Shown here: positions 39,509 through 48,605 of the stretch, piece by piece
Layout: each line of letters opens with the position of its first letter
Position numbering within the stretch: position 1 is the stretch's first letter
Assembly: GCF_001894765.1 (NCBI RefSeq)
Contig: NZ_BCWV01000003.1
Coordinates: 310,001-374,000, forward strand
Origin: Rhodococcoides corynebacterioides NBRC 14404
Lineage (GTDB): Bacteria; Actinomycetota; Actinomycetes; Mycobacteriales; Mycobacteriaceae
DNA: 64,000 nucleotides
Direction: 5' to 3'
Program-made: the position numbers and the translations under genes
Notes under the pieces: generated by a model
Databases searched by the model: none
Told to the model about the DNA's origin: nothing
What the model saw: only the letters and a program-made list of their open reading frames with translations

Positions 39509-40579
39509 TCAGGATCGGGTGGACGTGCGGGTGACGACGGTCCAGTGCGCCGTCGTGTCGACCTCGGAGCCCAGTGCGATGCGCGCGGCGATGCGACCCT
39601 GCTCGTGCAGCGACTGCGCCACGGTGGTCAGGCCGGCGTCGGCGGCCTCGGTCGAGTCGTCCCACCCCACCACCGACACCGCGCCCGAGGCGACGTCGGG
39701 ACCCAATTCGACCATCGCCCCGAGCGCCAGCTCGTCACTCATGGCGAGAACGGCGTCGGGCGCGTGGACGTCCCGATACTCGGTCAGGGCGCGCCGCCCC
39801 TCGGCGCGGAAGCTGCCCGCACCGAACACCACCGGAATGTCCGCCCACGACAGACCGGCGGCCCGGGCCGCGGCGCGGTAGCCGCGCAGTCGGTGGCGGG
39901 TGACGGGGAAGGCGACGCGATCGGGATCGGGGCCGTGGACGACCTCCCGACGCCGGCCACGATCGGCAGGGAACGACAGGATCATGGGTCGTCGGGCACC
40001 GCGTAGTCCCTCCCGTGCCACCGACTCGGCCGCTGCGGTGTCGTCGATGGTGACCACCGCCGCCCCGGCGTCGGCGGGCCCGCCCTGCACGCAGACCGGC
40101 CGACCCGTCGCGACGGCGGCGGCCAGCGCGGGATCGCCCGTGACCGTCGTCCAGAAGACGTAGCCGTCGACGGCAGCATCGCGGACCCGGTGCACCGCGA
40201 CGCCGTCGCGCGCGTTCGGCAGCAGGACGAGGCCGGTGTCGGTGTCCAGGCACGCGTCGGCGATCCCGGAGAAGAACCGGCGCGCGTGCGGATCGTCGAA
40301 GGCGAACGCCAGGGTTTCGGTGAGCACCACCGCGAGATCGTTCGTGCGGCCGCGGCGGAGCGACTGCGCGCCGCGGTGGGGTCCGGAGTAGCCGAGTGCG
40401 TCCGCGGTGGCCAACACGCGCTGCCGGGTCTCGTCGGAGACCCGGTCCGGCCGGCCGAAGGCATAGGAGACGGTCATGACCGACACGCCCGCGGCCGCCG
40501 CGACGTCGGCCATCGTCGTCGCGCGACGACGCGGATCCGATGGTGCGGTTCCGGGATCGGGTGGTCGGGAATCGGACAT
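39509..40579 (-). CDS. LacI-family transcriptional regulator
   Basis: A 356-residue LacI/PurR-type repressor. The N-terminal helix-turn-helix with hinge is TTMADVAAAAGVSVMTVSYAFGRPDRVSDETRQRV; a periplasmic-binding-protein-like effector domain follows. It is divergent from an MFS transporter, with a LacI-type palindrome between them at 40633-40648. It therefore most likely represses that transporter, probably released by a small-molecule substrate. The ATG at 40579 is supported by TACAGT at 7 nt. Confidence 0.88.
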   Translation of the reverse strand: MSDSRPPDPGTAPSDPRRRATTMADVAAAAGVSVMTVSYAFGRPDRVSDETRQRVLATADALGYSGPHRGAQSLRRGRTNDLAVVLTETLAFAFDDPHARRFFSGIADACLDTDTGLVLLPNARDGVAVHRVRDAAVDGYVFWTTVTGDPALAAAVATGRPVCVQGGPADAGAAVVTIDDTAAAESVAREGLRGARRPMILSFPADRGRRREVVHGPDPDRVAFPVTRHRLRGYRAAARAAGLSWADIPVVFGAGSFRAEGRRALTEYRDVHAPDAVLAMSDELALGAMVELGPDVASGAVSVVGWDDSTEAADAGLTTVAQSLHEQGRIAARIALGSEVDTTAHWTVVTRTSTRS

Positions 40580-40586
40580 CGCGTCG

Positions 40587-40592
40587 ACTGTA
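40587..40592 (-). promoter_or_regulatory. -10 element of lacI-type gene
   Basis: TACAGT on the minus strand, 7 nt before the ATG at 40579, predicts a leaderless transcript. Confidence 0.45.
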
Positions 40593-40632
40593 CCGGTCCT
40601 TCGGTGACCCTCGTCGGTGCTGCTCCGAGCGC

Positions 40633-40648
40633 TGTGTATCGTTACACA
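40633..40648. promoter_or_regulatory. LacI-type operator over the MFS -10 box
   Basis: TGTGTATCGTTACACA has 6-bp inverted arms and a central CG (on the complementary strand TGTGTAACGATACACA), typical of LacI/PurR operators. It contains the TATCGT -10 box (40637-40642) and ends one base before the transporter ATG at 40650, so a bound repressor would block the promoter directly. Confidence 0.7.
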
Positions 40649-40649
40649 C

Positions 40650-41897
40650 ATGCCTACCGGTTCCTCCGCGCCCGAGGGTGCGCAGCGGTCCTCCACCCCC
40701 GCTCTCCTGGTCCTGGCGGCGACGGCCTTCGTCTACGTCACCGCGGAGACGTTGCCGGTGGGACTGCTGCCGGAGATGTCGGGCGATCTCGGGGTGAGCG
40801 AGGCCGCCGTCGGCCTGCTGCTCACCTTCTACGCCTACGCCGTCGCCGTGGTCACGCTCCCGCTCATGGCCGCCGTCCGGTCGTGGGATCGACGCACGGT
40901 CGTCGTCGGGACCGCGGCCGCCCTGGCCGTCTCCCAGCTGGTGTCGGCCGTCGCGGTCGGCTACCCGATGCTCGTGGCCGCGCGCCTGATCTGCGCGGCC
41001 ACCCACGGAGTGTTCTGGGCGGTCGTCGCTCCCGTCGCGGCCTCGCTCGTGGTGCCGGGACGTCGCGGCAAGGCGATAGCCCTGGTCTACGCGGGCACGT
41101 CGCTCGCGCTGGTCGCGGGCAATCCGCTCACCTCCGCACTGGGTCAGTGGGCGGGGTGGCGCGCCGCGGCCGCCACCCTCGGCGTGATCGGCGTGATCAT
41201 CACGCTGGCGCTCGCCCGATTGCTCCCGACCCTCCCCTCCGCTCCGCGCGCCGACCGACGCCCGGGCGGCGGTCGCGCCCGCGTCGCTCCTGCGTTGATC
41301 CTGCTGTGCGGCGTGACCCTGCTGGCCGTGCTCGGCCACTTCGCGGGCTACACCTACTTCGCCCTCATCGTCGAGCGCGCACTGGGATCGACGGGCGGGA
41401 CGGTGTCGGTGATGCTCTTCGTCTACGGCCTGGCCGGCGTGGTCGGCATCTGGCTGATCGGCCGCACGTACGACCGTCGGCCGTGGCTGTCGTCCGTGGT
41501 GGTCCTCGCGACGGTGACGGCCGCGGTCGGTGTGCTGCTGCTCCTGCTGGCGGTCCCGACGGGAGCCACCCCGGTGCTGGCGGTGGCCGCGATCGCGCTG
41601 TGGGGGCTGGCCTTCACGACGATTCCCGTCTGCATCCAGTCCGCCGTGTTGCACTCCGCACCCGCCGGATCGGCCGATGCCTACTCGGCCGTCTACGTCG
41701 TCACGTTCCAGGTGGGTATCGCCACGGGCGCGCTCATCGGCGGCGGACTCGTCGACGCGCTGTCGATCGTCGCGGTCCTGGTCTTCGCCGTGGCCGTCCT
41801 GATTCCCGCCACGGTCGCCGTCGTCGCCGGACGATCGGCCTTCCCGGCCCCGGCACGAGCCTCGACGCCGGCTACTGCCCCCGTATCCGTGCCCTGA
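40650..41897 (+). CDS. MFS efflux transporter (AraJ/sugar-efflux-like)
   Basis: A 415-residue major facilitator with ~12 membrane segments, similar in layout to the AraJ/SotB/chloramphenicol-efflux group (AETLPVGLLPEMSGDLGVSEAAVGLL at the N-terminus). It probably exports a sugar derivative or drug. The ATG at 40650 is set by the -10 box 7 nt upstream and the overlapping operator. The 3' end overlaps the convergent MFS gene by 26 bp. Confidence 0.87.
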   Translation: MPTGSSAPEGAQRSSTPALLVLAATAFVYVTAETLPVGLLPEMSGDLGVSEAAVGLLLTFYAYAVAVVTLPLMAAVRSWDRRTVVVGTAAALAVSQLVSAVAVGYPMLVAARLICAATHGVFWAVVAPVAASLVVPGRRGKAIALVYAGTSLALVAGNPLTSALGQWAGWRAAAATLGVIGVIITLALARLLPTLPSAPRADRRPGGGRARVAPALILLCGVTLLAVLGHFAGYTYFALIVERALGSTGGTVSVMLFVYGLAGVVGIWLIGRTYDRRPWLSSVVVLATVTAAVGVLLLLLAVPTGATPVLAVAAIALWGLAFTTIPVCIQSAVLHSAPAGSADAYSAVYVVTFQVGIATGALIGGGLVDALSIVAVLVFAVAVLIPATVAVVAGRSAFPAPARASTPATAPVSVP

Positions 41898-43137
41898 CCT
41901 CCCGCAGGGTCCGGGGCGTGACACCCGACGCCCGACGCGCCTTGCGTCGGCAGATCACCACGCCCGTCGCGGCGACGATCCACACGACGTACTGCGTCGA
42001 CCACGCCACCCGGAACGCGTCGACGCCGTAGCCGCCGAACGCGTCGATGATCGCGCCCATGGCCTGCATGACGAGCAACGACGCGAGGAACCCGCCGATG
42101 TTGACCATGCCCTGGGCGGTCCCCAGGGCGACGGACGGATTGAAGGTGCGCGCGTAGTCGAACCCGATGGCCGACCCCGGACCGCCGACGGAGATCACCA
42201 CGATGAGCAGCACCAGCAGCCACAGGGGCGACGGCCCCGGCTGCGCCAGCACGATGCCCCACATCACGGCGTTGGAGGCCATGATCGCCAGCACCATCCA
42301 GGACCGCCGCATCGGATAGCGGCCGCTGAGCATCCCCACCACGATGCCGGCGACGATGGCCGACACCACCGACACGGTGAGCAGCGCGCCGGCCGTCGAC
42401 GAGGACAACCCCTGCGCCGACGTCAGGAACGGCACACCCCACATGAGGGCGAAGACCGTGATGGAGAACTGCGTGCCCATGTGGGAGAAGAAGCCCAGGC
42501 GCGTCCCGGGCCGTGACCAGACCGTGCGGATCGAGGCCATCGTGTCCCCGAACGTCACTCGAGGTCCGGTGACCTGCGCCCCCTCGGGGGCGTTCGAGAC
42601 CACGGCGAACACCACCACGGCGACGAGCACTCCGCTCGCCGACGCCGCGCCGTACGCGGCGGTCCAGCCGACGTCGTGCAGCACGAGGACGAAGGGCACT
42701 GCCGAGAGCACCTGCCCGAACTGCCCGAGGATGCCCGTGAGCTGCGAGACCACGGGCACCTGCCGCGGGCCGAACCACTGCGGTACCAGACGCAGCACCG
42801 AGATGAAGGTGACCGCGTCACCCACCCCGACCACGGCCCGCGCCGCGACGGCGACCGGCAGGGACTCGGTGAGGGCGAGCGCCAGTTGGCCGGTCGCCAT
42901 GATCAGGGCACCGCCGACGATCATCGCGCGCGAGCCGACGCGGTCGAGCAGGACGCCCGCCGGAATCTGCATGGAGGCGTACACCACCACCTGCAGGACC
43001 ACGAACGACGACAGCAGGGACGGGCCGGCGGAGAAGCGGTCCGCGGCATCGAGACCCGACACCCCGAACGACGTCCGGTGCAACACCCCCACGGCATAGG
43101 CGAGGACACCGGTTCCCCAGACGATCCATGCACGCAT
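41872..43137 (-). CDS. MFS transporter
   Basis: A 421-residue major facilitator resembling the nitrate/glucarate-type actinobacterial permeases ([19 protein letters not shown] at the N-terminus, [14 protein letters not shown] in the TM2-TM3 loop). The substrate is unknown. It is divergent from aroQ with only 32 bp between the start codons, so the two promoters overlap or share regulation. Confidence 0.86.
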   Translation of the reverse strand: MRAWIVWGTGVLAYAVGVLHRTSFGVSGLDAADRFSAGPSLLSSFVVLQVVVYASMQIPAGVLLDRVGSRAMIVGGALIMATGQLALALTESLPVAVAARAVVGVGDAVTFISVLRLVPQWFGPRQVPVVSQLTGILGQFGQVLSAVPFVLVLHDVGWTAAYGAASASGVLVAVVVFAVVSNAPEGAQVTGPRVTFGDTMASIRTVWSRPGTRLGFFSHMGTQFSITVFALMWGVPFLTSAQGLSSSTAGALLTVSVVSAIVAGIVVGMLSGRYPMRRSWMVLAIMASNAVMWGIVLAQPGPSPLWLLVLLIVVISVGGPGSAIGFDYARTFNPSVALGTAQGMVNIGGFLASLLVMQAMGAIIDAFGGYGVDAFRVAWSTQYVVWIVAATGVVICRRKARRASGVTPRTLREVRARIRGQ

Positions 43138-43155
43138 GTCGCTCAGTGTCCCGGG

Positions 43156-43161
43156 TAGAGT
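43156..43161 (+). promoter_or_regulatory. -10 element of aroQ
   Basis: TAGAGT, 8 nt before the aroQ ATG at 43170, predicts a leaderless transcript. Confidence 0.45.
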
Positions 43162-43169
43162 TCGGCCCC

Positions 43170-43655
43170 ATGACCGACGGTGCGCGGCTCCCCCGCACGA
43201 TCCTGGTGCTCAACGGCCCCAACCTCAACATGCTGGGCACGCGCCAGCCCGAGGTCTACGGATCGGACACGCTCGCGGACGTCGTGACGCTGTGCCGACG
43301 CACCGCCGAACCGCACGGGGTGGTGATCGAGTCCGCGCAGTCCAATCACGAGGGCGAGCTGATCGACTGGATCCACGGCGCCCGCGGGACCGTCGGGGGC
43401 ATCGTGATCAATCCGGGCGGGCTCACCCACACGTCCGTGGCGCTACGGGACGCCCTGGTGATCCCGGAGGTCCCGGTCGTCGAGGTGCACATCTCGAACG
43501 TCCACGCCCGCGAGGAGTTCCGGCACCACAGCTACGTCTCGCCCATCGCGACGTCGGTGATCGCCGGCTGCGGCATCCGCGGATACGCCTACGCCGTCGA
43601 GGAACTGTGCCGGCACCTGCACTCCGGCGAGCGTCCGCGCGGTGACGCCGCGTGA
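43170..43655 (+). CDS. aroQ: type II 3-dehydroquinate dehydratase
   Basis: A 161-residue AroQ/AroD type II enzyme of the shikimate pathway, converting 3-dehydroquinate to 3-dehydroshikimate. Active-site segments are [17 protein letters not shown] (with the flexible-loop Arg and catalytic Tyr), [29 protein letters not shown] and [17 protein letters not shown]. The length is slightly above the usual 145-150. No other shikimate gene is nearby. Its stop overlaps the thioesterase GTG start (GTGA). Confidence 0.95.
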   Translation: MTDGARLPRTILVLNGPNLNMLGTRQPEVYGSDTLADVVTLCRRTAEPHGVVIESAQSNHEGELIDWIHGARGTVGGIVINPGGLTHTSVALRDALVIPEVPVVEVHISNVHAREEFRHHSYVSPIATSVIAGCGIRGYAYAVEELCRHLHSGERPRGDAA

Positions 43656-44512
43656 GCGCCCCGACTCCCGAGCCCGCTGTGTCCCCGAACCCCGCTGTGT
43701 CCCTTGCCGCCACCTACGAACTGACTCCGCCGCCGCCGTCGGGCGAGGGATTCGAGACGGCGTGGCCGGTGCGAGCCGGGGACGTCGACACGGCCAACCG
43801 ACTGCGGTACGACTCGGTGGCGCGGTACCTGCAGGACATCGGTTCCGACAATCTGGACGCGTCCGGCCTGGGCGACACCGATCCGTTCTGGATCGTGCGC
43901 CGCACGGTGATCGACGTGGTGCGCCCGTCGGTGTGGCCGGAGCGAGTGACGTTGCGCCGCTGGTGTTCCGGACTCTCGACGCGGTGGTCGAACATGCGCG
44001 TCGACATCACCGGCGACAAGGGTGCGCTCATCCGCACCGAGGGTTTCTGGATCTCGGTGTCCATCACGTCGGGCATGCCCACCCGCATCTCCGACGAGGG
44101 CATCGCCCTCCTCTCGCGCACGACGGACGAGCACCGGTTGCGCTGGAAGCAGTGGATGCGCGACGCGGCGCCGGAACCGTCGGCGGAAGACCGGACGTTC
44201 GTGCTGCGGGCGACGGATCTCGACGCGTTCGACCACGTCAACAACGCCGTGTACTGGCAGGCCGTCGAGGACGTGCTCGCGGCGACGCCGGACGTCGCGG
44301 CCGTCACCGGCGGGCCGCACCGGGCCGTCATCGAGTACCTCGGTCCCATCGTCGCGGGGGACGCGATCACGCTGCGGCACCGTCGACACCGCGACGGGGA
44401 CACCGACGCGATCACCGTGTGGTTCCTCGTCGACGGCACGGTGCGCACCCTCGCGCGGGTGCTCGCCTACCAGGGCAATCGGTCGAGCCAGGCGAGCACC
44501 ATCTCCTCGTAG
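43652..44512 (+). CDS. acyl-ACP thioesterase-like double-hotdog protein
   Basis: A 286-residue protein with two hotdog domains, resembling FatA/FatB-type acyl-ACP thioesterases. The second domain carries the typical [21 protein letters not shown] stretch (Asn/His region). It presumably hydrolyses acyl-ACP or acyl-CoA. It starts at GTG in overlap with aroQ, so the two are co-transcribed although their pathways are unrelated. The N-terminus is Pro-rich with a short [11 protein letters not shown] repeat. The 3' end overlaps padR by 46 bp on the other strand. Confidence 0.8.
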   Translation: MSAPTPEPAVSPNPAVSLAATYELTPPPPSGEGFETAWPVRAGDVDTANRLRYDSVARYLQDIGSDNLDASGLGDTDPFWIVRRTVIDVVRPSVWPERVTLRRWCSGLSTRWSNMRVDITGDKGALIRTEGFWISVSITSGMPTRISDEGIALLSRTTDEHRLRWKQWMRDAAPEPSAEDRTFVLRATDLDAFDHVNNAVYWQAVEDVLAATPDVAAVTGGPHRAVIEYLGPIVAGDAITLRHRRHRDGDTDAITVWFLVDGTVRTLARVLAYQGNRSSQASTISS

Positions 44513-45006
44513 GAGATACCGAAATCGAGCGTCGCGGCCGCGTAGGGGTCGGTGACGAGCTCGACCGACGCCCGGTAGCGCGCGAGATTCTCGCGGTGGG
44601 CGGTGCGGTGCTGCTCGATGGCCTCGGTCAGCCGAGCCGACGGCACGTGGTCGCCGAAGGACAGGAACAGCAGCAGCGGGTGACGGATGACCTCCGGCCC
44701 CGGCAGCTCGGCGATCCACCGGGCGAACGCGTCTCGGCCGGCGTCGGTGAGGTCGTACGGCTTGCGGTCCCGCGCCTCGGTGGGCAGTTCCCGCACCAGG
44801 CCCGCCCGAGCGAGGCCCGCGAGTTCGCGGTAGACCTGCGATCGGGTGACGGACCAGAAGCCGCCGATGCACTCCTGCGCGGTCACCGTCAGATCCCACC
44901 CCGACTGGGGGCCGTGGTGGAGGAAGCCCAGCAACGACGCCGCGGTCGGATTGAGCGGCGACGCCGCGGTGGGATCGATCGGGGCAGGGTCGGCCATGCC
45001 GGCCAT
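44467..45006 (-). CDS. PadR-family transcriptional regulator
   Basis: A 179-residue PadR regulator. The winged helix spans ASLLGFLHHGPQSGWDL to TRSQVYRELAGLARAGLV and PYDLTDAGRDAF; a C-terminal helical dimerisation region follows. ATG codons at 45006 and 44997 are both possible starts. Two strong palindromes containing GTCCAC-n-GTGGAC lie just upstream (45024-45072) and are likely its own operators, also controlling the divergent DUF1707 gene. Confidence 0.87.
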   Translation of the reverse strand: MAGMADPAPIDPTAASPLNPTAASLLGFLHHGPQSGWDLTVTAQECIGGFWSVTRSQVYRELAGLARAGLVRELPTEARDRKPYDLTDAGRDAFARWIAELPGPEVIRHPLLLFLSFGDHVPSARLTEAIEQHRTAHRENLARYRASVELVTDPYAAATLDFGISYEEMVLAWLDRLPW

Positions 45007-45023
45007 CGTCCCACATCTTGACA

Positions 45024-45072
45024 GTCCACTGTGGACGGTGCAGGCTGGGTTTCACCGTCCACAGTGGACGGT
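45024..45072. promoter_or_regulatory. paired PadR-type operators
   Basis: GTCCACTGTGGAC at 45024-45036 is a perfect 13-bp dyad. ACCGTCCACAGTGGACGGT at 45054-45072 is a perfect 19-bp dyad with the same GTCCAC arms. The centres are 33 bp apart, about three helical turns, so two dimers would bind the same face of the DNA. They fill the interval between padR and the divergent DUF1707 gene. Confidence 0.75.
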
Positions 45073-45092
45073 CTCCCGGAACGAGGTGCCCG

Positions 45093-45575
45093 ATGACCGG
45101 AACGCTGCCCTCCCCGACGGACCTGGACGACCGAATCGGCCGAACCCTCGACACCCTCGCCGCTGCCGTCGGCGACGGACGGCTCACCCTCGACGAGTTC
45201 GACCGCCGCTCGGCCGCCGCCGTCGCCGCGACCGACCGCGGGGACGTCGACGCCCTGCTGCGCGATCTGCCACCGGCGCCGCCGCGACCGGTCCGCGTGC
45301 GTACGGTCCTCGCCGCCGCCTGGGCGCACTGGGCGCTGGTGAACTCGATCTGCCTGACCGTCTACCTCGCGATCTGCCTGTCGGCGGGCGAGTTCCACTA
45401 CCCGTGGCCGGTGTGGGTGCTCGGGCCGTGGGGTGCGGTGCTCGCGGTCCACACCGTCGGCGCGACGGTCGCCGCGCGTCGGGGCGTCACGACGCTGCCG
45501 GCGTGGTCCTGCCGGTCCGGGTTCGCCGACGCAGGTCGATCGGCTGCCCGTCCCGCGGGTACGGCAGCGAGGTGA
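45093..45575 (+). CDS. DUF1707 / 2TM membrane protein
   Basis: A 160-residue protein with an N-terminal DUF1707 (SHOCT-like) domain: LDDRIGRTLDTLAAAVGDGRLTLDEFDRRSAAAVAATDRGDVDALL. Two hydrophobic segments follow (about residues 70-120). Function unknown; such proteins are often PadR- or stress-controlled membrane proteins. The ATG at 45093 follows GGAACGAGG. Divergent from padR and next to its operators, so probably a PadR target. The 3' end overlaps the convergent P450 gene by 89 bp. Confidence 0.78.
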   Translation: MTGTLPSPTDLDDRIGRTLDTLAAAVGDGRLTLDEFDRRSAAAVAATDRGDVDALLRDLPPAPPRPVRVRTVLAAAWAHWALVNSICLTVYLAICLSAGEFHYPWPVWVLGPWGAVLAVHTVGATVAARRGVTTLPAWSCRSGFADAGRSAARPAGTAAR

Positions 45576-46860
45576 AGTCGATGGGCGTGGCCGACGGGTT
45601 CGGCACCGTCCAGGTGAAGTGGCGCAGCAGGTGGTGGAGAACCATCACGATCTCGATCTGCGAGAAGAACTGACCGAGGCACGTGTGCACGCCGCCGCCG
45701 AACGGCTGCCAGGCGTACTTGTGCGGGAGTGGGCGGCCGTCGAACCGCGACGGATCCCACCGTTCGGGATCCGGCCACCACGTCGCGTCGTGGTGGGTCC
45801 AGTGGGGAGTGGTGGCCACCATGGTGTCCGCCGGGACGAAGTGCCCCTGGATCTCGGTGTCCCGCACCGTCCATCGGACCATCGTGGGCAAGGGCGCCAG
45901 AATCCGCAGCGACTCCTTCATGACCGCGGCGAGGTCGGTGAGCTGTGCCCGCACCGCGGGGTCGGTGACGTCGTCGCCCACGGCGAGCGACTGCTCCCGG
46001 CACCGCTCCTGCCACTCCGGGTGGCGCCCCAACTGGTCGACCATCGTCGAGACGGTGATGGTGGACGTGTCGTGCGCGGCCATGAGCAGGAAGATCATGT
46101 GGTCGACGATCGCGTCGTCGGAGAAGCGGTCGCCGTTCTCGTCCTCGAGTCGCGCCAGCACGGAGAACAGATCCGTGCCCGAGCCTCGACGGCGTCGGGG
46201 AAGGTAGTCGCGCAGGAAAGCTTCCAGGTACCGCCGCCCCAGGAGACCCCGCCGCCACCGCCCACCCGGAACGTTCACGCGAACGAGGGCCGTGGCCGCC
46301 TGCACACAGTCGACGAAGGCGGCGTTCACGCGGTCGAGTCGGTCGTCGTCGGGATCGACGCCGCCCATGAACACCTCGGTCGCGAGGCCCAGCGTGAGGT
46401 TCTTGGTGGCCGGATAGACCCGGAAGTCGCTGTCGGGCTGCCACTCTCGCACCGCGTGCTCGATCAGCGGATGCATGGTGGCGGTGTAGTCGGCCAGCCG
46501 TTCCTTGGTGAACGCCTGCTGCAGCAGTCGGCGGTTCTTGCGATGCTCGCCGGCATCCATCAGCATCAGGCCGCCGTCGAAGAAGGGACCGATGAGCGGT
46601 CGCCACGCGTCCTTGTTGCCGAACGCCTTGTCGTGGTTGGCGATGACCTGTTCGCAACCGTCGGCCCCGAGCACGGTGACGACCCGCCGCCCGGCCATGA
46701 CGGTCCACGACACCGGGCCGTACGCCTCGTACTGCGCGTTCCAGAGGGCGAGCGGATCGCGGATGTAGCGCAACGTCTCGCCGATCCAGGGAATGGACCG
46801 GCCACCGGGGACGGGGCGCAGACCACTTCCGACGGGCGGGGCGGCGAGGGGGTGGGCCAT
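45487..46860 (-). CDS. cytochrome P450
   Basis: A 457-residue cytochrome P450. Motifs are the I-helix oxygen-binding AAHDTST, the ExxR motif KESLR, the PERW-like WWPDPERWDPSRF and the heme-thiolate loop FGGGVHTCLGQFF. It would hydroxylate a hydrophobic substrate with electrons from a ferredoxin or reductase not encoded nearby. The start at 46860 is 10 bp from a 24-bp inverted repeat that is probably a TetR-type operator. Confidence 0.92.
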   Translation of the reverse strand: MAHPLAAPPVGSGLRPVPGGRSIPWIGETLRYIRDPLALWNAQYEAYGPVSWTVMAGRRVVTVLGADGCEQVIANHDKAFGNKDAWRPLIGPFFDGGLMLMDAGEHRKNRRLLQQAFTKERLADYTATMHPLIEHAVREWQPDSDFRVYPATKNLTLGLATEVFMGGVDPDDDRLDRVNAAFVDCVQAATALVRVNVPGGRWRRGLLGRRYLEAFLRDYLPRRRRGSGTDLFSVLARLEDENGDRFSDDAIVDHMIFLLMAAHDTSTITVSTMVDQLGRHPEWQERCREQSLAVGDDVTDPAVRAQLTDLAAVMKESLRILAPLPTMVRWTVRDTEIQGHFVPADTMVATTPHWTHHDATWWPDPERWDPSRFDGRPLPHKYAWQPFGGGVHTCLGQFFSQIEIVMVLHHLLRHFTWTVPNPSATPIDFTSLPYPRDGQPIDLRRRTRTGRTTPAAS

Positions 46861-46870
46861 GACGGCTCCA

Positions 46871-46894
46871 ATCTGACAGGGTGATCTGTCAGAT
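46871..46894. promoter_or_regulatory. inverted-repeat operator of the P450 gene
   Basis: Arms ATCTGACAG (46871-46879) and CTGTCAGAT (46886-46894) are perfect 9-bp inverted repeats around the 6-bp spacer GGTGAT. The site is 10 bp upstream of the P450 ATG. The TetR gene at 47.9 kb is the nearest candidate regulator, but the pairing is a guess. Confidence 0.7.
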
Positions 46895-46977
46895 GTAGTG
46901 TGCGTCACATCTGGACGGGTCGTCAAGGGCCGATCAGCCGACTCCCGACCGGCGCAGCCCCTACGCTGACCGGTGCC

Positions 46978-47205
46978 ATGAACGACCGACCCCCACCTCC
47001 TCGGGTGACGGTGAGCGTGCTCGGACCGCTCACCGCGGCGGTCGACGGACGCGCCGTGACCCTCGGCGGGCGCGGCCAGTGCGCCGTGCCGGCCCGGGGC
47101 TGGGTTCGGGGTCGCTCCATTCGGGACCGGTGGCCGAAGCGCTCGCGGAGATCGCGGACCGGCAGGGCGATGCGGAGGCGGGAGCATCTCGACGCGTCGG
47201 ACTGA
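46978..47205 (+). pseudogene. remnant of a SARP/BTAD-type regulator N-terminus
   Basis: A 75-residue frame whose beginning, VTVSVLGPLTAAVDGRAVTLGGRGQ, matches the N-terminal signature of SARP (AfsR/DnrI) regulators, normally followed by a winged helix and a BTAD domain. The resemblance fades after ~40 residues and the frame ends at 47205. The rest of the region is the antisense 3' part of the membrane protein gene. Best read as the 5' stump of a regulator lost by deletion. TACGCT lies 10 nt before the ATG. It could also be a chance frame. Confidence 0.4.
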
Positions 47206-47842
47206 CGCCGGACGTCCGGCCGGAGCGCAGGATCATCACCCCGATGGCCGCGAACGCCAGACCGCGCGGGAGCTCCACGATGAGGCCGCTGACACCGGGG
47301 AGTTCGGGCCACGGGAACAGCAGGATGAGGCCACCGACCGCGGTGACCGCGCCGATCCACACCGGCACGGCACGCGTCCGCACGAGGATCGCGCCGAACA
47401 CCACCATCGACAGCATGAACACCAGGCCGCTGATGGCCTGCATCGTGGGAAAGGCGCCGGGGAACAGAGATCCGTCCGCGGGCACCAGGTAGGCGGTGTC
47501 CGGATTGCTCGCGAGGGCGTACGTCGCGAACGCCTCCACCGACAAGTGCGTGATCGACACCAGCATCGACGACAGGTAGAGCGTGACGAAGGAGACGAGT
47601 CCGATTACGCCGGCGCGCGCGGCGAACCAGGAGTAGACGCCGGGCAACGAGATCAGTTGCAGCACGGTGCCGGTCAGCAGCAGCGCAGCCGACCACGGTC
47701 CCGCCGGGGACGTGAGGGACTCGACGGAGTGCGCGTTGCCGTCGACGACCGGGTGCAGCAGACCGCCGGTGAGATTGAAGCCGAAGGCGACGACGACGCC
47801 GACCGCGCTGAGACGAGTGAGGAGAGACGAGGTGATGGTCAT
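47030..47842 (-). CDS. multi-pass membrane protein, unknown function (DUF4386-like)
   Basis: A 270-residue protein with about six hydrophobic segments in the first ~205 residues, similar in layout to DUF4386/DUF998-type membrane proteins. After VMILRSGRTSGVSP the sequence turns into an Arg/Ser/Pro-rich tail of ~65 residues that reads antisense through the SARP-like stump. The tail is therefore probably a recent extension caused by loss of the original stop. It is divergent from the TetR gene at 47929 with 86 bp between. Confidence 0.7.
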   Translation of the reverse strand: MTITSSLLTRLSAVGVVVAFGFNLTGGLLHPVVDGNAHSVESLTSPAGPWSAALLLTGTVLQLISLPGVYSWFAARAGVIGLVSFVTLYLSSMLVSITHLSVEAFATYALASNPDTAYLVPADGSLFPGAFPTMQAISGLVFMLSMVVFGAILVRTRAVPVWIGAVTAVGGLILLFPWPELPGVSGLIVELPRGLAFAAIGVMILRSGRTSGVSPTRRDAPASASPCRSAISASASATGPEWSDPEPSPGPARRTGRARRGSRRVRRPPR

Positions 47843-47928
47843 GAAGGAACGGTGCGGGACCGCGCTTGGTGATCACTTGGCGGCGGCTGGGCCCGACCGG
47901 ACTCGTCCGTGGGCGGCATACTGGGCGC

Positions 47929-48540
47929 GTGCCACGCTCGTACGGCGGCCAGGGCGCCGACTCCCGCATCGCCGCGCGACGCAGCGCGCTCCTCGCGGCC
48001 GGGCGCGAACTCATGGGAACCGTGGGGACCGACCGCACCACGATGACCGCCGTCTGCGCCGCCGCCGGTCTGACGGAGCGTTACTTCTACGAGAGCTTCT
48101 CGGGCAAGGCGGATCTCGTCGTCGCCGTGGTGGACGCCCTCGCCGACGAGGTGCGTGACACCGCCCGACGCGCGCTCGAGACCACCGAGGGATCCGAGAT
48201 CGAGCGAGTCCGGGCGGCATTGACCGCCGTGGTGACGCTGCTGCTCGACGATCCACGCAAGGGTCGCATCGCCGTGGTCGAGTCCATCGCGTCTGCCGAG
48301 CTGCGCGTGCAACGACACCGCACGTTGGCCGGGGTGGTCGACTTCGTGTCCGCGGCCGCACTGACCATCTGGGGACCGCGAGCCGTGGTCGAGTCTCAGC
48401 GGCAACTGGCCGGAATGATGCTCGTCGGAGCGTGCACGGAGTTGCTGCTCGCGCGACTCGAAGGCACCCGGGACCTGGAGATCGACGACATCGTCGACGC
48501 GGCCACTGCACTGTTCGTCGCCACGACCCGACGGGACTGA
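47929..48540 (+). CDS. TetR-family transcriptional regulator
   Basis: A 203-residue TetR regulator; the helix-turn-helix is TTMTAVCAAAGLTERYFYESF. The GTG start at 47929 is preferred to the longer frame because a CATACT box lies 6 nt before it. It is divergent from the membrane protein gene, which it may control; the P450 operator 1 kb away is another possible target. The gene ends 17 bp before the region shared with the other DUF222 copy begins. Confidence 0.83.
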   Translation: MPRSYGGQGADSRIAARRSALLAAGRELMGTVGTDRTTMTAVCAAAGLTERYFYESFSGKADLVVAVVDALADEVRDTARRALETTEGSEIERVRAALTAVVTLLLDDPRKGRIAVVESIASAELRVQRHRTLAGVVDFVSAAALTIWGPRAVVESQRQLAGMMLVGACTELLLARLEGTRDLEIDDIVDAATALFVATTRRD

Positions 48541-48605
48541 TTAGGCTCCGGCAGTTGGTGTCCCGGTTTCCGGTCGATGGAGCGGCGGGTGTCGGTGGGG
48601 GTCGA

